From Mesorhizobium ciceri WSM4083 (lineage in GTDB: Bacteria; Pseudomonadota; Alphaproteobacteria; Rhizobiales; Rhizobiaceae): a stretch of 64,000 bases of DNA. Of the stretch, positions 1 through 7,916 are shown one piece after another. Position numbers and translations under genes: made by a program. The stretch covers positions 499,070-563,069 of the forward strand of contig NZ_JAFG01000003.1 in the NCBI RefSeq assembly GCF_000519305.1, written 5' to 3'. Below the pieces are notes generated by a model that did not search any database, was not told the DNA's origin, and saw nothing but the letters and a program-made list of their open reading frames with translations. The first letter of the stretch is position 1, and each line of letters opens with the position of its first letter.

Positions 1-362
1 ACGGTACCGGCTCATGACAACAGGCGCCACCACGATTCAAGGCAATGGATGATACTTTTTTAACCGTGAGGAGGCGCTCAGAGGCGTTATTCGGGCAGAA
101 CAGGTCAGTCTTGCTGACGCGTTCGCTCAACTAACCCAGGACAATACCGCCGCCCGGAAAGGAATTCCGACGTCTCCGGTGGTCGCCTGGCCTACGCTTC
201 ACGACATCCCCGGTGATTGGCGGATCAGGCAAGCACGATCTTCATGGCGGATCCGATCTATGGGCCCACATGACGCCGCCAGCACTTTCGAACAAGATTA
301 CCAATTTCCATATTTGTAAAACGATCGGGCCGCGCTAGCCTGAACTCATGCGGGGAGGACGG
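1..362. other. left-edge region without a supported gene
   Basis: I see no gene here that I can name. Two short frames on the + strand run in from the edge and stop within the first 60 bases, so the tail of an upstream gene is possible but cannot be identified. The last part must carry the promoter and ribosome binding site of the SDR gene; GGGGAGGAC lies just before its start. Confidence 0.4.
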
Positions 363-1145
363 ATGGAGCTTCAACTCAACGGCAAGGTGGCGCTGGTCAC
401 CGGCTCCACGCAAGGCATTGGCCGCGCCATCGCAGAGACGCTGGCGCGCTGCGGCGCCGGCGGCCTGCTCGTCACCGGGCGCGAGAAGACGCGCGGCGAT
501 GCCGTGGCGGAAGAGCTTTCGCGGCTCGGCACGCCGACGGTTTTCGTCGCCGCCGACCTCGCCGACCCGGCCGCCCCTGCCCTTTTGGCGCAAGCCTGCA
601 TCGAGCGCTTCGGCCGCATCGATGCGCTGGTCAACGCCGCAGGGCTGACCGACCGCGCCTCGTTCCTCGATGCCGATCTCGACGGCTGGGCCTCGCTGTT
701 CGCCGTCAACGCGCGGGCGCCGTTCTTCCTCATGCAGGCGGCCATCGCCGACATGAAGAAGCGCGGTCAGGGCGGCGCCATCGTCAACATCCTGTCGATC
801 AACGCCCATTGCGGCTCGCCGGAGCTCGCCGTCTATTCCGCCAGCAAGGGCGCGCTGGCCACGCTGACCAAGAACGCCGCCAACGCCCATCGCTTCGATC
901 GCATCCGCGTCAACGGCATCAATGTCGGCTGGACCGACACGCCGGCCGAACGCGTCATGCAGGCCGACACGCTGGGCAATGGGCCGGGCTGGCTCGATGC
1001 CGCCAACGCCTCGCAACCCTTCGGCCGCCTGTTCTCGACAGGCGATATCGCCAACCTCGCCGTCTTCCTGCTTTCGGATGCTGCCGGGCCGATAACCGGC
1101 ACGCTCGTCGACCAGGAACAGTGGGTGATCGGGGCGAACCGGTGA
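363..1145 (+). CDS. SDR family NAD(P)-dependent oxidoreductase
   Basis: A 260-residue classical short-chain dehydrogenase/reductase, a cytoplasmic NAD(P)-dependent oxidoreductase; the substrate cannot be read from sequence. The Rossmann glycine motif TGSTQGIG lies near residue 14, the NAG-type segment is VNAAGL, and the catalytic pair is YSASK, followed by the NVGWTDTP segment that usually contacts cofactor. The length is normal for the family. I chose the ATG at 363 because GGGGAGGAC precedes it at good spacing; an in-frame ATG at 348 has no such site. It stands alone: the next gene is on the opposite strand, 136 bases away. Confidence 0.9.
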   Translation: MELQLNGKVALVTGSTQGIGRAIAETLARCGAGGLLVTGREKTRGDAVAEELSRLGTPTVFVAADLADPAAPALLAQACIERFGRIDALVNAAGLTDRASFLDADLDGWASLFAVNARAPFFLMQAAIADMKKRGQGGAIVNILSINAHCGSPELAVYSASKGALATLTKNAANAHRFDRIRVNGINVGWTDTPAERVMQADTLGNGPGWLDAANASQPFGRLFSTGDIANLAVFLLSDAAGPITGTLVDQEQWVIGANR

Positions 1146-1281
1146 GCGCCAGCGAAACGCAAGCGCCCTGCATGGCGCATTTCGGCGTCGGCGCTTTCAC
1201 CGTTGCCATCAGAAGTTGATCGCGAATGACGGTAAGCTGAAAAAGCCTATCGCCGCATTCGCTCAAAGCACCCGCGCCGCC

Positions 1282-2787
1282 TCACAGCGCCAGGCTCCCC
1301 TGCTCCACCTCCACGGCATTCGGATCTCCCGGTGCGGTGGCCCAGGCCAATTCAACCAGCGTCACGGTGCGCCGGCCTGTCCCGTCCAGCTGGCAGACGA
1401 TGAGGCCCTGCTCCTCGATATAGGTCAAGAGGCGCCGGGCGCGGCGCAGCGAGTGCGAGCCGTAGGCGCGGGCGATCGCGGCGTCGCTCGGGCACGGCCA
1501 GCCCTCCTTCGCCGCGCGGGCGATCATCATGAACACGCCCTGCATGTCGTCGGGCAGCAGCGACGCGCGGACGGAAACGTCCCGCCATGCGTCATCACTT
1601 TCGGCCACGTCGGAGCCGAGGCCGGCCCGGGCGCGCGTCAGCATGCGGCGGAACTCCGGCAGGTCGGGCACGACCGACGCGAGGCCTTCTATGCGGCAGC
1701 GGACCACGAATTCCTGATAGAGCACCCCGATCACGCGAAAACCCGCATCGGGCTGCGCCAGGATGGCGCGCAGCACACGATCGACGCGCTCGCGGCGCTC
1801 GGCCAGATCCTCGGCGCTGACTTGCGGCTCCGCAGGTTCGGGGCGGATTTCCAAGGCCGCCGACTTCGCCGCCATCAGCTGGTCAAGCAGGTCCGGCGAC
1901 GCCGGGCGGCGCGGCGTACGCACCGTCTCGGGCGGCGGCGCCGCCAGTATGATCGCGCGTGCATCCTCGAGTGCTGCTTCCGGCATCGCCATCAGCCGCG
2001 GCGTGCCGTTGCGCGGGCTCGTGTCGGTTGGGCCGATGCGCAGCCCCAGCGGACGGCGCGACAGGGCCGGACCGAGCGCCATGAACTGCCCGCGTTCCAG
2101 ATCGCGGAACGCTTCCGCCTGGCGTCGCTCCATGCCCAGAAGATCGGCGGCGCGCGCCATGTCGATATCGAGGAAGGTGCGGCCCATGAGAAAATTGGAC
2201 GCCTCGGCTGCCACGTTCTTGGCGAGCTTGGCCAGCCGCTGGGTGGCGATGATGCCGGCCAGCCCGCGCTTGCGGCCACGGCACATCAAATTGGTCATGG
2301 CGCCGAGCGAAAGCTTGCGCGCCTCGTCGGACACCTCGCCGGCCACCGCCGGCGCGAACAGCTGCGCCTCGTCCACTACCACCAGCATCGGATACCAGTG
2401 GTCACGGGCGACCTCGAACAGCCCGCCGAGGAAGGCGGCGGCACGCCGCATCTGGTTCTCGGCGTCGAGCCCTTCGAGATTGAGCACGGTGGAGACGCGA
2501 TGCATGCGCGCCCGCTCGCCGGCCGCCTGCAGGCCGCGCTCGGTATGCTGCTCGGCATCGATCACCAGATGGCCGTAACGGTCGCCCAGCGAGACGAAGT
2601 CGCCCTCGGGATCGATGATGGTCTGCTGCACCCAGGGTGCGCTCTGTTCCAGCAGGCGCCGCAGCAGATGCGACTTGCCGGAGCCCGAATTGCCCTGCAC
2701 CAAAAGCCGGGTCGCGAGCAGTTCCTCGAGATCCAGCTTCGCCGGGGCGCCTGCGGTCGTCTGTCCCATCTCGATCGCAACGGTCAT
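1282..2787 (-). CDS. HerA-like (DUF87) P-loop ATPase with C-terminal helix-turn-helix-like part
   Basis: A 501-residue ATP-binding protein of the HerA/FtsK-like superfamily. The Walker A motif GNSGSGKS is at residues 32-39, and a Walker B-like VVVDEAQLF segment is near residue 140, followed by an ATQRLAKL sensor-like stretch as in HerA helicases. The last 100 or so residues look like a winged-helix domain. HerA proteins are hexameric DNA translocases, usually paired with a NurA nuclease or a Sir2 or similar effector. No such partner is adjacent here, so the role (DNA processing, segregation or defence) is open. An AAAGGAG site lies about 13 bases before the ATG. Confidence 0.75.
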   Translation of the reverse strand: MTVAIEMGQTTAGAPAKLDLEELLATRLLVQGNSGSGKSHLLRRLLEQSAPWVQQTIIDPEGDFVSLGDRYGHLVIDAEQHTERGLQAAGERARMHRVSTVLNLEGLDAENQMRRAAAFLGGLFEVARDHWYPMLVVVDEAQLFAPAVAGEVSDEARKLSLGAMTNLMCRGRKRGLAGIIATQRLAKLAKNVAAEASNFLMGRTFLDIDMARAADLLGMERRQAEAFRDLERGQFMALGPALSRRPLGLRIGPTDTSPRNGTPRLMAMPEAALEDARAIILAAPPPETVRTPRRPASPDLLDQLMAAKSAALEIRPEPAEPQVSAEDLAERRERVDRVLRAILAQPDAGFRVIGVLYQEFVVRCRIEGLASVVPDLPEFRRMLTRARAGLGSDVAESDDAWRDVSVRASLLPDDMQGVFMMIARAAKEGWPCPSDAAIARAYGSHSLRRARRLLTYIEEQGLIVCQLDGTGRRTVTLVELAWATAPGDPNAVEVEQGSLAL

Positions 2788-3196
2788 CTCGACTCAGGCG
2801 CTCCTTTCGCAGACGGGCTTATCAATCGAAGCATAGCCAGTCGAGCGCCGATGGCCGATCGTGGCGTGTTGCACACAGCTGTCCTGACGCGGTCTGTCGG
2901 GTGAGCCCTGTGGATAGTAACCGCCTGTTCACCATGAGCCGGTGTTCCGATTGCAGACGCCCGGCAGGCGCCTAGCCTGACCTTGCATCGCGTCCCCAAC
3001 GTGATGCGTCCCAACCCCGCCCCTGGCGACCGACGTCTTCAAGTTCCCCTCTCCAGTATATGTCGGTCGCCAACTTCGCCTGATCCCACCTGTTCTGACA
3101 TCGTACGGACCCGCTCCCTGGCACAAACTTTGGGTTGACCCCTTCGGACCACAAGGCGACACTCCACCCAACGCTACGAGTGCGAGGAGGAATGCG
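2788..3196. other. intergenic region, no gene recognised
   Basis: About 400 bases separate the divergent ATPase gene and the small gene at 3197. Open frames here are short, overlap each other and lack ribosome binding sites. The stretch must hold promoters for both flanking genes, but I could not pick out a convincing -35/-10 pair. Confidence 0.4.
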
Positions 3197-3502
3197 ATGG
3201 ACGAGCCCGAACGGTGGCGCCACATGTCGACGGCGCCGAAGGACGGCAGCCGCATCCTGGTCACTGTGCGTCCGTCCGAACAGGGACCGGCGGAAGTCGA
3301 CCTAGCCTATTGGTCGCGTGCCGACCAGTTCGCCTCGGAAGGCTGGCGCGCGTCGGACTCTTCACCGGGGCGCGTCATCGAATACGCCGATCCGGAACTG
3401 AAATGCTGGATGCCGCTGCCGACCGCCAACCTCAGCCGCGCGTCGATGCCGGCACCGTGGGAAGGCGAAGACGCCCAGCAGCTGGATGGGTCCGGGATTT
3501 AA
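3197..3502 (+). CDS. small conserved-type hypothetical protein
   Basis: A 101-residue soluble protein. It opens with a WRHMSTAPKDGSRILVTV segment followed by a VDLAYW strand. This resembles the small domain in many phage and bacterial proteins that begins W..M.TAPKDGT and then carries an aromatic strand; their function is unknown. The start is well supported by GAGGAGG six bases upstream. It is a single-gene unit, with a palindromic element after its stop. I do not assign a function. Confidence 0.6.
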   Translation: MDEPERWRHMSTAPKDGSRILVTVRPSEQGPAEVDLAYWSRADQFASEGWRASDSSPGRVIEYADPELKCWMPLPTANLSRASMPAPWEGEDAQQLDGSGI

Positions 3503-3517
3503 GCGCACGGAGAGGCC

Positions 3518-3556
3518 GGAGATTGGCCAATCTCCCCTTCGTTGGGGGAGATTGGC
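3518..3556. repeat. palindromic intergenic element (hairpins), possible terminator
   Basis: Two nested inverted repeats lie between convergent genes: GGAGATTGGCCAATCTCC, then AATCTCCCC separated by a short loop from GGGGGAGATT. Elements of this composition are common between genes in Mesorhizobium. The position between two 3' ends suits a bidirectional terminator, although there is no clear T tract. Confidence 0.5.
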
Positions 3557-3586
3557 AGCTTCGCCGCCAGCTCGTTAACTTGCCCC

Positions 3587-4435
3587 TCAGAACAGGAACG
3601 CGGCAGTGGCGGGGTTGGGTCCGTTGCGGCCTTCGGGCGAATCCATGCCGCGGATCGTCTGCAGGTCCTGCGCATCCAGTTCGAAATCGAAGACATCGAA
3701 ATTGGCGGCGATGCGATCCCTGCGGATCGACTTTGGAATGACAATCAGTCCCTCCTGGAGATGCCAGCGGATGATCGCCTGGGCGACGGACTTGCCATGT
3801 TTCTTGGCGATGCCTGCAATGGTCGGATCGCCGAGCAGCCGGCCGCTGCCCAACGGGCTCCAGCTTTCGATACGGATGCCGTGCTTGGCATGAAAATCCC
3901 TGACACCGCGCTGCTGGAACTGGGGATGCAGCTCGATCTGGTTGACGACGGGCGTCACGCCGGTTTCCGCGATGATCCGCTCCAGATGGTCCTGGTTGAA
4001 GTTCGAAACGCCGATCGACTTGATGCGGCCGGCCTGCCGGAGTTCGACCAGCGTCTTCCAGGCCTCGACATATTTGTCCTGGCTGGGCACAGGCCAGTGG
4101 ATCAGGAACAGGTCGATCTGTTCGACGCCGAGTTTCTCCATCGTCTCGTCGAAGGCGCGCAAAGCCGCATCGCGCTGGTGCGCGCCGTTGCGCAGTTTCG
4201 AGGTGATGAACAGCTCAGCCCGCGGCACGCCGGCGCTGCGGATCGCCTCTCCGACCCCTTCCTCGTTCTGATAGCCTTCGGCGGTGTCGATCAGGCGATA
4301 GCCGGCCTCGATGCCCCAACCCACCACGTCGGCTGTGATGCCCTGGTCGACCTGCCACACACCGAGGCCGAGTTGGGGAATGGCGGAGCCGTCGTTCAAT
4401 GCAATCTGTTCGGGCATGGTTGGCTGTTCAGGCAT
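3587..4435 (-). CDS. aldo/keto reductase
   Basis: A 282-residue NAD(P)H-dependent aldo/keto reductase of the 2,5-diketo-gluconate reductase-like subgroup. The AKR tetrad can be seen: Asp and Tyr in DTAEGYQNE, Lys in ITSKLRN, and His in the LIHWP segment. The cofactor-binding IPKSIRRDRI motif is near the C-terminus. The length is typical. AAAGGA stands before the ATG; a second in-frame Met six residues in is also possible. The gene has its own short upstream gap, and no substrate can be inferred from its neighbours. Confidence 0.92.
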   Translation of the reverse strand: MPEQPTMPEQIALNDGSAIPQLGLGVWQVDQGITADVVGWGIEAGYRLIDTAEGYQNEEGVGEAIRSAGVPRAELFITSKLRNGAHQRDAALRAFDETMEKLGVEQIDLFLIHWPVPSQDKYVEAWKTLVELRQAGRIKSIGVSNFNQDHLERIIAETGVTPVVNQIELHPQFQQRGVRDFHAKHGIRIESWSPLGSGRLLGDPTIAGIAKKHGKSVAQAIIRWHLQEGLIVIPKSIRRDRIAANFDVFDFELDAQDLQTIRGMDSPEGRNGPNPATAAFLF

Positions 4436-4578
4436 GGGGGGATCCTTTGCAAAGCTGGCCGGGCGTCTGCCCGGTGCACAGCCTATCTAGGTCCGACAGG
4501 GTGCGACGACCAGCCGACAGCGGACAAATTGCCGTGTGAAGTGCGCCTGCAAGTGTGACTTCGGCGTCAGCCGCATTC

Positions 4579-5211
4579 TCACCGCGGCCGGCGCACCGCC
4601 CGCACCACCCCGGCGGATGTGCTGCCGCAATAGAGGCGGTCGCCGCCATCGGATTCCAGTCCCGACACGCCCATACCGGCCGGCATGTCGAGCTTCTCCA
4701 GAACCTTGCCTGATTGCAGGTCGACGCGGCGCAGATCGCTCTGGTCGCCCTCCCAGGTGGCGTGCCACAGCTCGCCCTCGACCCACGTCACACCGGTGAC
4801 GAAGCGGTTGGATTCGATGGTGCGCAGGATCGCCCCGGTTTCCGGGTCGATCTGGTGGATCTTGCGCTCGCGGTACTGTCCCACCCAGAGCGTCCCTTCG
4901 GCCCAGGTCAGCCCGGAATCGCCGCCGCCGCCGGGCGCCGGAATGGTCGCCAGCACCTGGCCGGTATCAGGGTCGATCTTCTGTATCAGGTCGTTGGCAA
5001 GCTGGAAGAAATGCTGGCCGTCCCAGGCGGTACCGGCATGCGCCGCGACATCGATCGAGCGCAGCGCCTGCCCGTTTTCCGGATTGAAAGCGTTCAGCTT
5101 CTCGCCCGAGGCGAACCAGACATTGCTGCCGTCAAAGCTCACCCCATGCACCCTCTCCACATCGGCAAAGGGTCCGTATTCGCGCAGGATTTCGGCTGCT
5201 GACTGTTTCAT
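4579..5211 (-). CDS. beta-propeller protein (glutamine cyclotransferase-like / PQQ-like repeats)
   Basis: A 210-residue protein made of repeated strands with W-G/D-G turns (NVWFASG, LTWAEGTLWVGQY, VTWVEGELWHATW) alternating with DPDTGQVLATI-type hairpins. This pattern is typical of glutamine cyclotransferase-like or PQQ-like propellers that bind small ligands. No signal peptide is visible, so it is probably cytoplasmic. I chose the ATG at 5211 because AGGACAAGGAC precedes it; the longer GTG frame from 5244 lacks usable spacing. It follows the regulator gene by 36 bases on the same strand, so the two probably form one transcript. The ligand is unknown. Confidence 0.7.
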   Translation of the reverse strand: MKQSAAEILREYGPFADVERVHGVSFDGSNVWFASGEKLNAFNPENGQALRSIDVAAHAGTAWDGQHFFQLANDLIQKIDPDTGQVLATIPAPGGGGDSGLTWAEGTLWVGQYRERKIHQIDPETGAILRTIESNRFVTGVTWVEGELWHATWEGDQSDLRRVDLQSGKVLEKLDMPAGMGVSGLESDGGDRLYCGSTSAGVVRAVRRPR

Positions 5212-5247
5212 GTCCTTGTCCTCATTGAGATGATCCGACGTCACTTC

Positions 5248-6468
5248 CTAACCGTTCGGCAGCGGGGCCGGGAGTAACAAGGTGGTCGTGAATCCAACCA
5301 CTGGAGGCGTCATCCAGCGGCGCGCCCGGCCGTGACCGAAAAACTGCACCTTGCCGGCCTCGCCAAGCTGTTCCAGCGCCCGCTGTACGCTGCGCTGCCC
5401 GGTGCCGAGCGCCAGCGCCAACGCCGAACTCGCCCAGGATTCACCATCGGCGAGGAAGGCCAGCACCGCCGCGTGCCGCTCCTCGATCGGCCGCGCCAGC
5501 ACCAGCACCTCGCGTGCCTGGCGCGGCGCCAGCGCGAAGCCCTGGCTGGTCGCGCCGATGTCGGCCAGCCCGCGCAATTCGGCGCGCAACCGGCCGACCT
5601 CGACCCGCAGCCGCGCCCGGTGCGATTCATCGGCGTGCCTGCCGCCGAAGGCTTCAGCGATGAGCCTCGCCCTGGACACATCGCCTGGCCACGCTTCGGC
5701 GAGCGTACGGGCCAGCGCAAACAGCACCGGGCGCGTTGCCAGGGAGACCGTTTTCTCCTGTTGGCGCACGACATAGCGAAAGCTATCGACCAGCAATGCC
5801 GGCGACGCCTGCAACGCCTCGACGTCCTCAAGCAGCAACGGGCGCTGCTCGCCAGCCGCGATCAGCCGCGCCGCCGGCGTGTCCAGCGCCAGGAATGCGC
5901 GGTCGACTTCAGCGATGAGCCCCGCAATGCCGGCCTGGCGGGCGGCGTGGCGTGCCCACTCCAACGCCCTGCGCGCCGGCTTCGTCTTGAGGCGCCGCAT
6001 CGCGATGCCGGCGACGGCGAGCTCATGCGCGGCGCGCGAGGCTGGCGGAAGCGGCATCGGATCGAGCCCGGCCAGCACGTCTTCGGCCTCGTCGAGACGG
6101 CCGATCAATAGCAGGCGGCGCACCTTGAGGTGGCCGGCATGCGCTGCGTTCAGCCGGTCGCCATGCTTTTCCAGCGTCGCCCGCGCCGCATCCAAAGCCT
6201 TGGCCGGCCAGCCGAGATCCCGTGAGACCAGCGCTATCTCGGCCTCGGCAACGATGCATCTGGCGCGCGCCGCCGCCTCTTTCGGGCCGAAGCCACGCGC
6301 GGCACGCCGCAGTAGCGCCTTGGCGCGATCGAGATCACCGAGCTGCGCCATGGCAATGCCGCGCAGCGCCAGCGCCGGCGGGTCCTCGCGCAGGGCGACG
6401 CGATCCAGCGCGCCGAGCGGATCGCCTCCGGCCAGCGCCAGCGCGGCCGCGGTGATCAGCGAGTCCAT
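5248..6468 (-). CDS. helix-turn-helix regulator with alpha-helical repeat N-terminus
   Basis: A 406-residue protein. Residues 1 to about 200 are Ala/Leu-rich helical hairpins of TPR type (ALRGIAMAQLGDLDRAKALL). The C-terminal third has a winged-helix-like stretch in which LALGTGQRSVQRALEQLGE reads as a recognition helix-turn-helix. It is probably a cytoplasmic transcription factor; the inducer is unknown. It is the first gene of a pair with the beta-propeller gene and is divergent from the DUF899 gene. One copy of a duplicated 29-bp element starts two bases before its ATG and contains its GGGA ribosome binding site, which suggests autoregulation. Confidence 0.6.
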   Translation of the reverse strand: MDSLITAAALALAGGDPLGALDRVALREDPPALALRGIAMAQLGDLDRAKALLRRAARGFGPKEAAARARCIVAEAEIALVSRDLGWPAKALDAARATLEKHGDRLNAAHAGHLKVRRLLLIGRLDEAEDVLAGLDPMPLPPASRAAHELAVAGIAMRRLKTKPARRALEWARHAARQAGIAGLIAEVDRAFLALDTPAARLIAAGEQRPLLLEDVEALQASPALLVDSFRYVVRQQEKTVSLATRPVLFALARTLAEAWPGDVSRARLIAEAFGGRHADESHRARLRVEVGRLRAELRGLADIGATSQGFALAPRQAREVLVLARPIEERHAAVLAFLADGESWASSALALALGTGQRSVQRALEQLGEAGKVQFFGHGRARRWMTPPVVGFTTTLLLPAPLPNG

Positions 6469-6469
6469 T

Positions 6470-6498
6470 CAAATCCCGTCACACTTGTAACTCCCACC
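6470..6498. promoter_or_regulatory. copy 1 of a duplicated 29-bp element (operator or promoter candidate)
   Basis: The 29 bases beginning CAAATCCCGTCACACTTG recur exactly at 6677-6705, in the same orientation. This copy abuts the regulator start codon (minus strand) and lies about 100 bases before a small + strand reading frame. Partial similarity (CGCCCTA) continues about 16 to 18 bases beyond each copy, so a promoter with a -35-like part in the shared block and a -10-like part downstream is possible. An operator for the adjacent helix-turn-helix protein is the alternative. Confidence 0.6.
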
Positions 6499-6597
6499 TC
6501 GACGCTGCCCGCCCTAACTTAAATCCGTACCGTCAACCGGCAAGCCGCATCGGCCAACTCTATCGGCAACGCGCGGCACGCCAAGGGAGAACCGACA

Positions 6598-6774
6598 ATG
6601 CCAACCGACACTCCTCTCCACCCGGCCGAAGGCACCGTGAGGATGCGCCACCCCTGCTGCGGCGGGCCGGTTCCTGCAAATCCCGTCACACTTGTAACTC
6701 CCACCCCTGCGCTTCACCGCCCTATTCTGGCTGACAGCAAGCGACAACAGACTGGCAAAGGAGACGACCAATGA
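6598..6774 (+). pseudogene. 58-codon reading frame, probable gene stub between duplicated promoters
   Basis: A short + strand frame starting MPTDTPLHPAEGTVRMRHP, with a good AAGGGAG site before its ATG. It runs straight through the second copy of the 29-bp element and stops in an ATGA overlap with the DUF899 start. Its C-terminal half therefore encodes what is otherwise promoter DNA. I read it as the 5' remnant of a gene that once followed element copy 1. A real small upstream peptide coupled to the next gene is the alternative. No homologue is recognised. Confidence 0.35.
6677..6705. promoter_or_regulatory. copy 2 of the duplicated 29-bp element
   Basis: Identical over 29 bases to 6470-6498. 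It lies 65 bases upstream of the DUF899 start, a normal distance for a promoter or operator of that gene. The direct spacing between copies is 207 bases, which could support looping or simply reflect a tandem duplication. Confidence 0.6.
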
Positions 6775-7523
6775 CCAAGCACATCGCAATGAAGACCCCG
6801 CCGATCGTTTCGAGGCAGGACTGGGAAGCCGCCCGCGAACAAATGCTGGCGAAGGAAAAGGCAACGCTGCGCGCCAAGGACGCATTGGCCGCCGAGCGCC
6901 GGCGCATGCCGTGGATGGAAGTCGACAAGGCCTATCTGTTCGAGGGGCCGAACGGCAAAGCGAGCCTGCTCGATCTGTTCGAAGGCCGCCGCCAGCTGAT
7001 CGTCTATCGCGCCTTCTTCGAGCCCGGCGTGCATGGCTGGCCCGAACACGCCTGCCGCGGCTGTTCGCTGGGCGCCGACCAGGTCGGCCACCTCGCCCAT
7101 CTCAACGCCCGCAACACCACGCTTGCCTACGCTTCACGTGCCCCGCAGGCCGATATTGCGCGGCTGAAGCAGAAGATGGGCTGGGAGATGCCCTGGTACA
7201 CAATCACTGACAGTTTCGACAAGGACTTCGGCGTCGACGAATGGCACGGCCACAACGTCTTCATCCGTGACGGCGACCGCATCTTCCGCACCTACTTGAT
7301 CAACAGCCGCGGCGACGAGGCGATGGGCACCGTCTGGAGCTATCTCGACGCGACCCCGCTCGGCCGCCAGGAAATCTGGGAGGATTCGCCCGAAGGCTAT
7401 CCGCAGACCCCACTCTACTCCTGGTGGAACTGGCACGACAATTACGACGCCGGGGCCGACAAGAAATGGGAAGAAGTGTCTGCTGCCGGCGAGGCTGCAT
7501 TCCGCGACAAGGGCGAGCAGTAA
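6771..7523 (+). CDS. DUF899 family thioredoxin-fold protein
   Basis: A 250-residue member of the DUF899 family (predicted thioredoxin-like fold, annotated in many proteobacteria without an established reaction). Family signs are the N-terminal VSRQDWEAAREQMLAKEKA, the MPWMEVDKAYLFEGPNGKASL block, the YRAFFEPGVHGWPEHACRGC segment with its two Cys, and the ending in WWNWHDNYDA. AAAGGAG is placed well before the ATG. It is divergent from the helix-turn-helix regulator, with a 29-bp element upstream of both. It is probably cytoplasmic; a redox role is only inferred from the fold. Confidence 0.85.
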   Translation: MTKHIAMKTPPIVSRQDWEAAREQMLAKEKATLRAKDALAAERRRMPWMEVDKAYLFEGPNGKASLLDLFEGRRQLIVYRAFFEPGVHGWPEHACRGCSLGADQVGHLAHLNARNTTLAYASRAPQADIARLKQKMGWEMPWYTITDSFDKDFGVDEWHGHNVFIRDGDRIFRTYLINSRGDEAMGTVWSYLDATPLGRQEIWEDSPEGYPQTPLYSWWNWHDNYDAGADKKWEEVSAAGEAAFRDKGEQ

Positions 7524-7538
7524 CGGTTGCCCAGTCTG

Positions 7539-7571
7539 GGTTCCTCTCCCCACTCCGTGGAGAGAGGAACC
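7539..7571. terminator. strong hairpin after the DUF899 gene
   Basis: GGTTCCTCTC and GAGAGGAACC form a 10-bp stem around a 13-base loop, 15 bases after the DUF899 stop. No T tract follows, so it could be a weak terminator, a transcript-stabilising hairpin or a copy of a dispersed palindrome. Confidence 0.5.
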
Positions 7572-7606
7572 TGTCGTGGCGGGCATGATCATCAAGGATC
7601 AAGGCG

Positions 7607-7867
7607 ATGAGCGACATCCACACAGGTGCCGGCAGCACGATCCCGGAAGCCGCCACCCTCGGGCTGGCCGACTGGCTTTGCCTTGCCGCGGCACCGACCT
7701 TTGCCGTGATGGCGCTGCTCACCTGCATCTTCAGCGGCGATGCGGCCATACAGTGCATGGGCACCGACGCCTCGCCCCTCACGGGCATGGCCGCGATGTA
7801 TCTGCTGATGAGCGCATTCCATCTGGCGCCCTGGCTGCGGGTGATTTCCGGCAGGCAGGTCCGCTAG
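7607..7867 (+). CDS. small membrane protein of unknown function
   Basis: An 86-residue protein with two hydrophobic stretches, at about residues 20-43 and 57-78, which suggests a two-helix inner-membrane protein. AAGGATCAAGGCG precedes the ATG. It ends 49 bases before the dehydrogenase gene on the same strand and may share its transcript. Related small proteins occur in rhizobia, but I know of no assigned function. Confidence 0.6.
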   Translation: MSDIHTGAGSTIPEAATLGLADWLCLAAAPTFAVMALLTCIFSGDAAIQCMGTDASPLTGMAAMYLLMSAFHLAPWLRVISGRQVR

Positions 7868-7916
7868 GCGCAGCGCGCCGTTCCAATTCCAGACACCCCA
7901 CACATCGGAGAAGACA

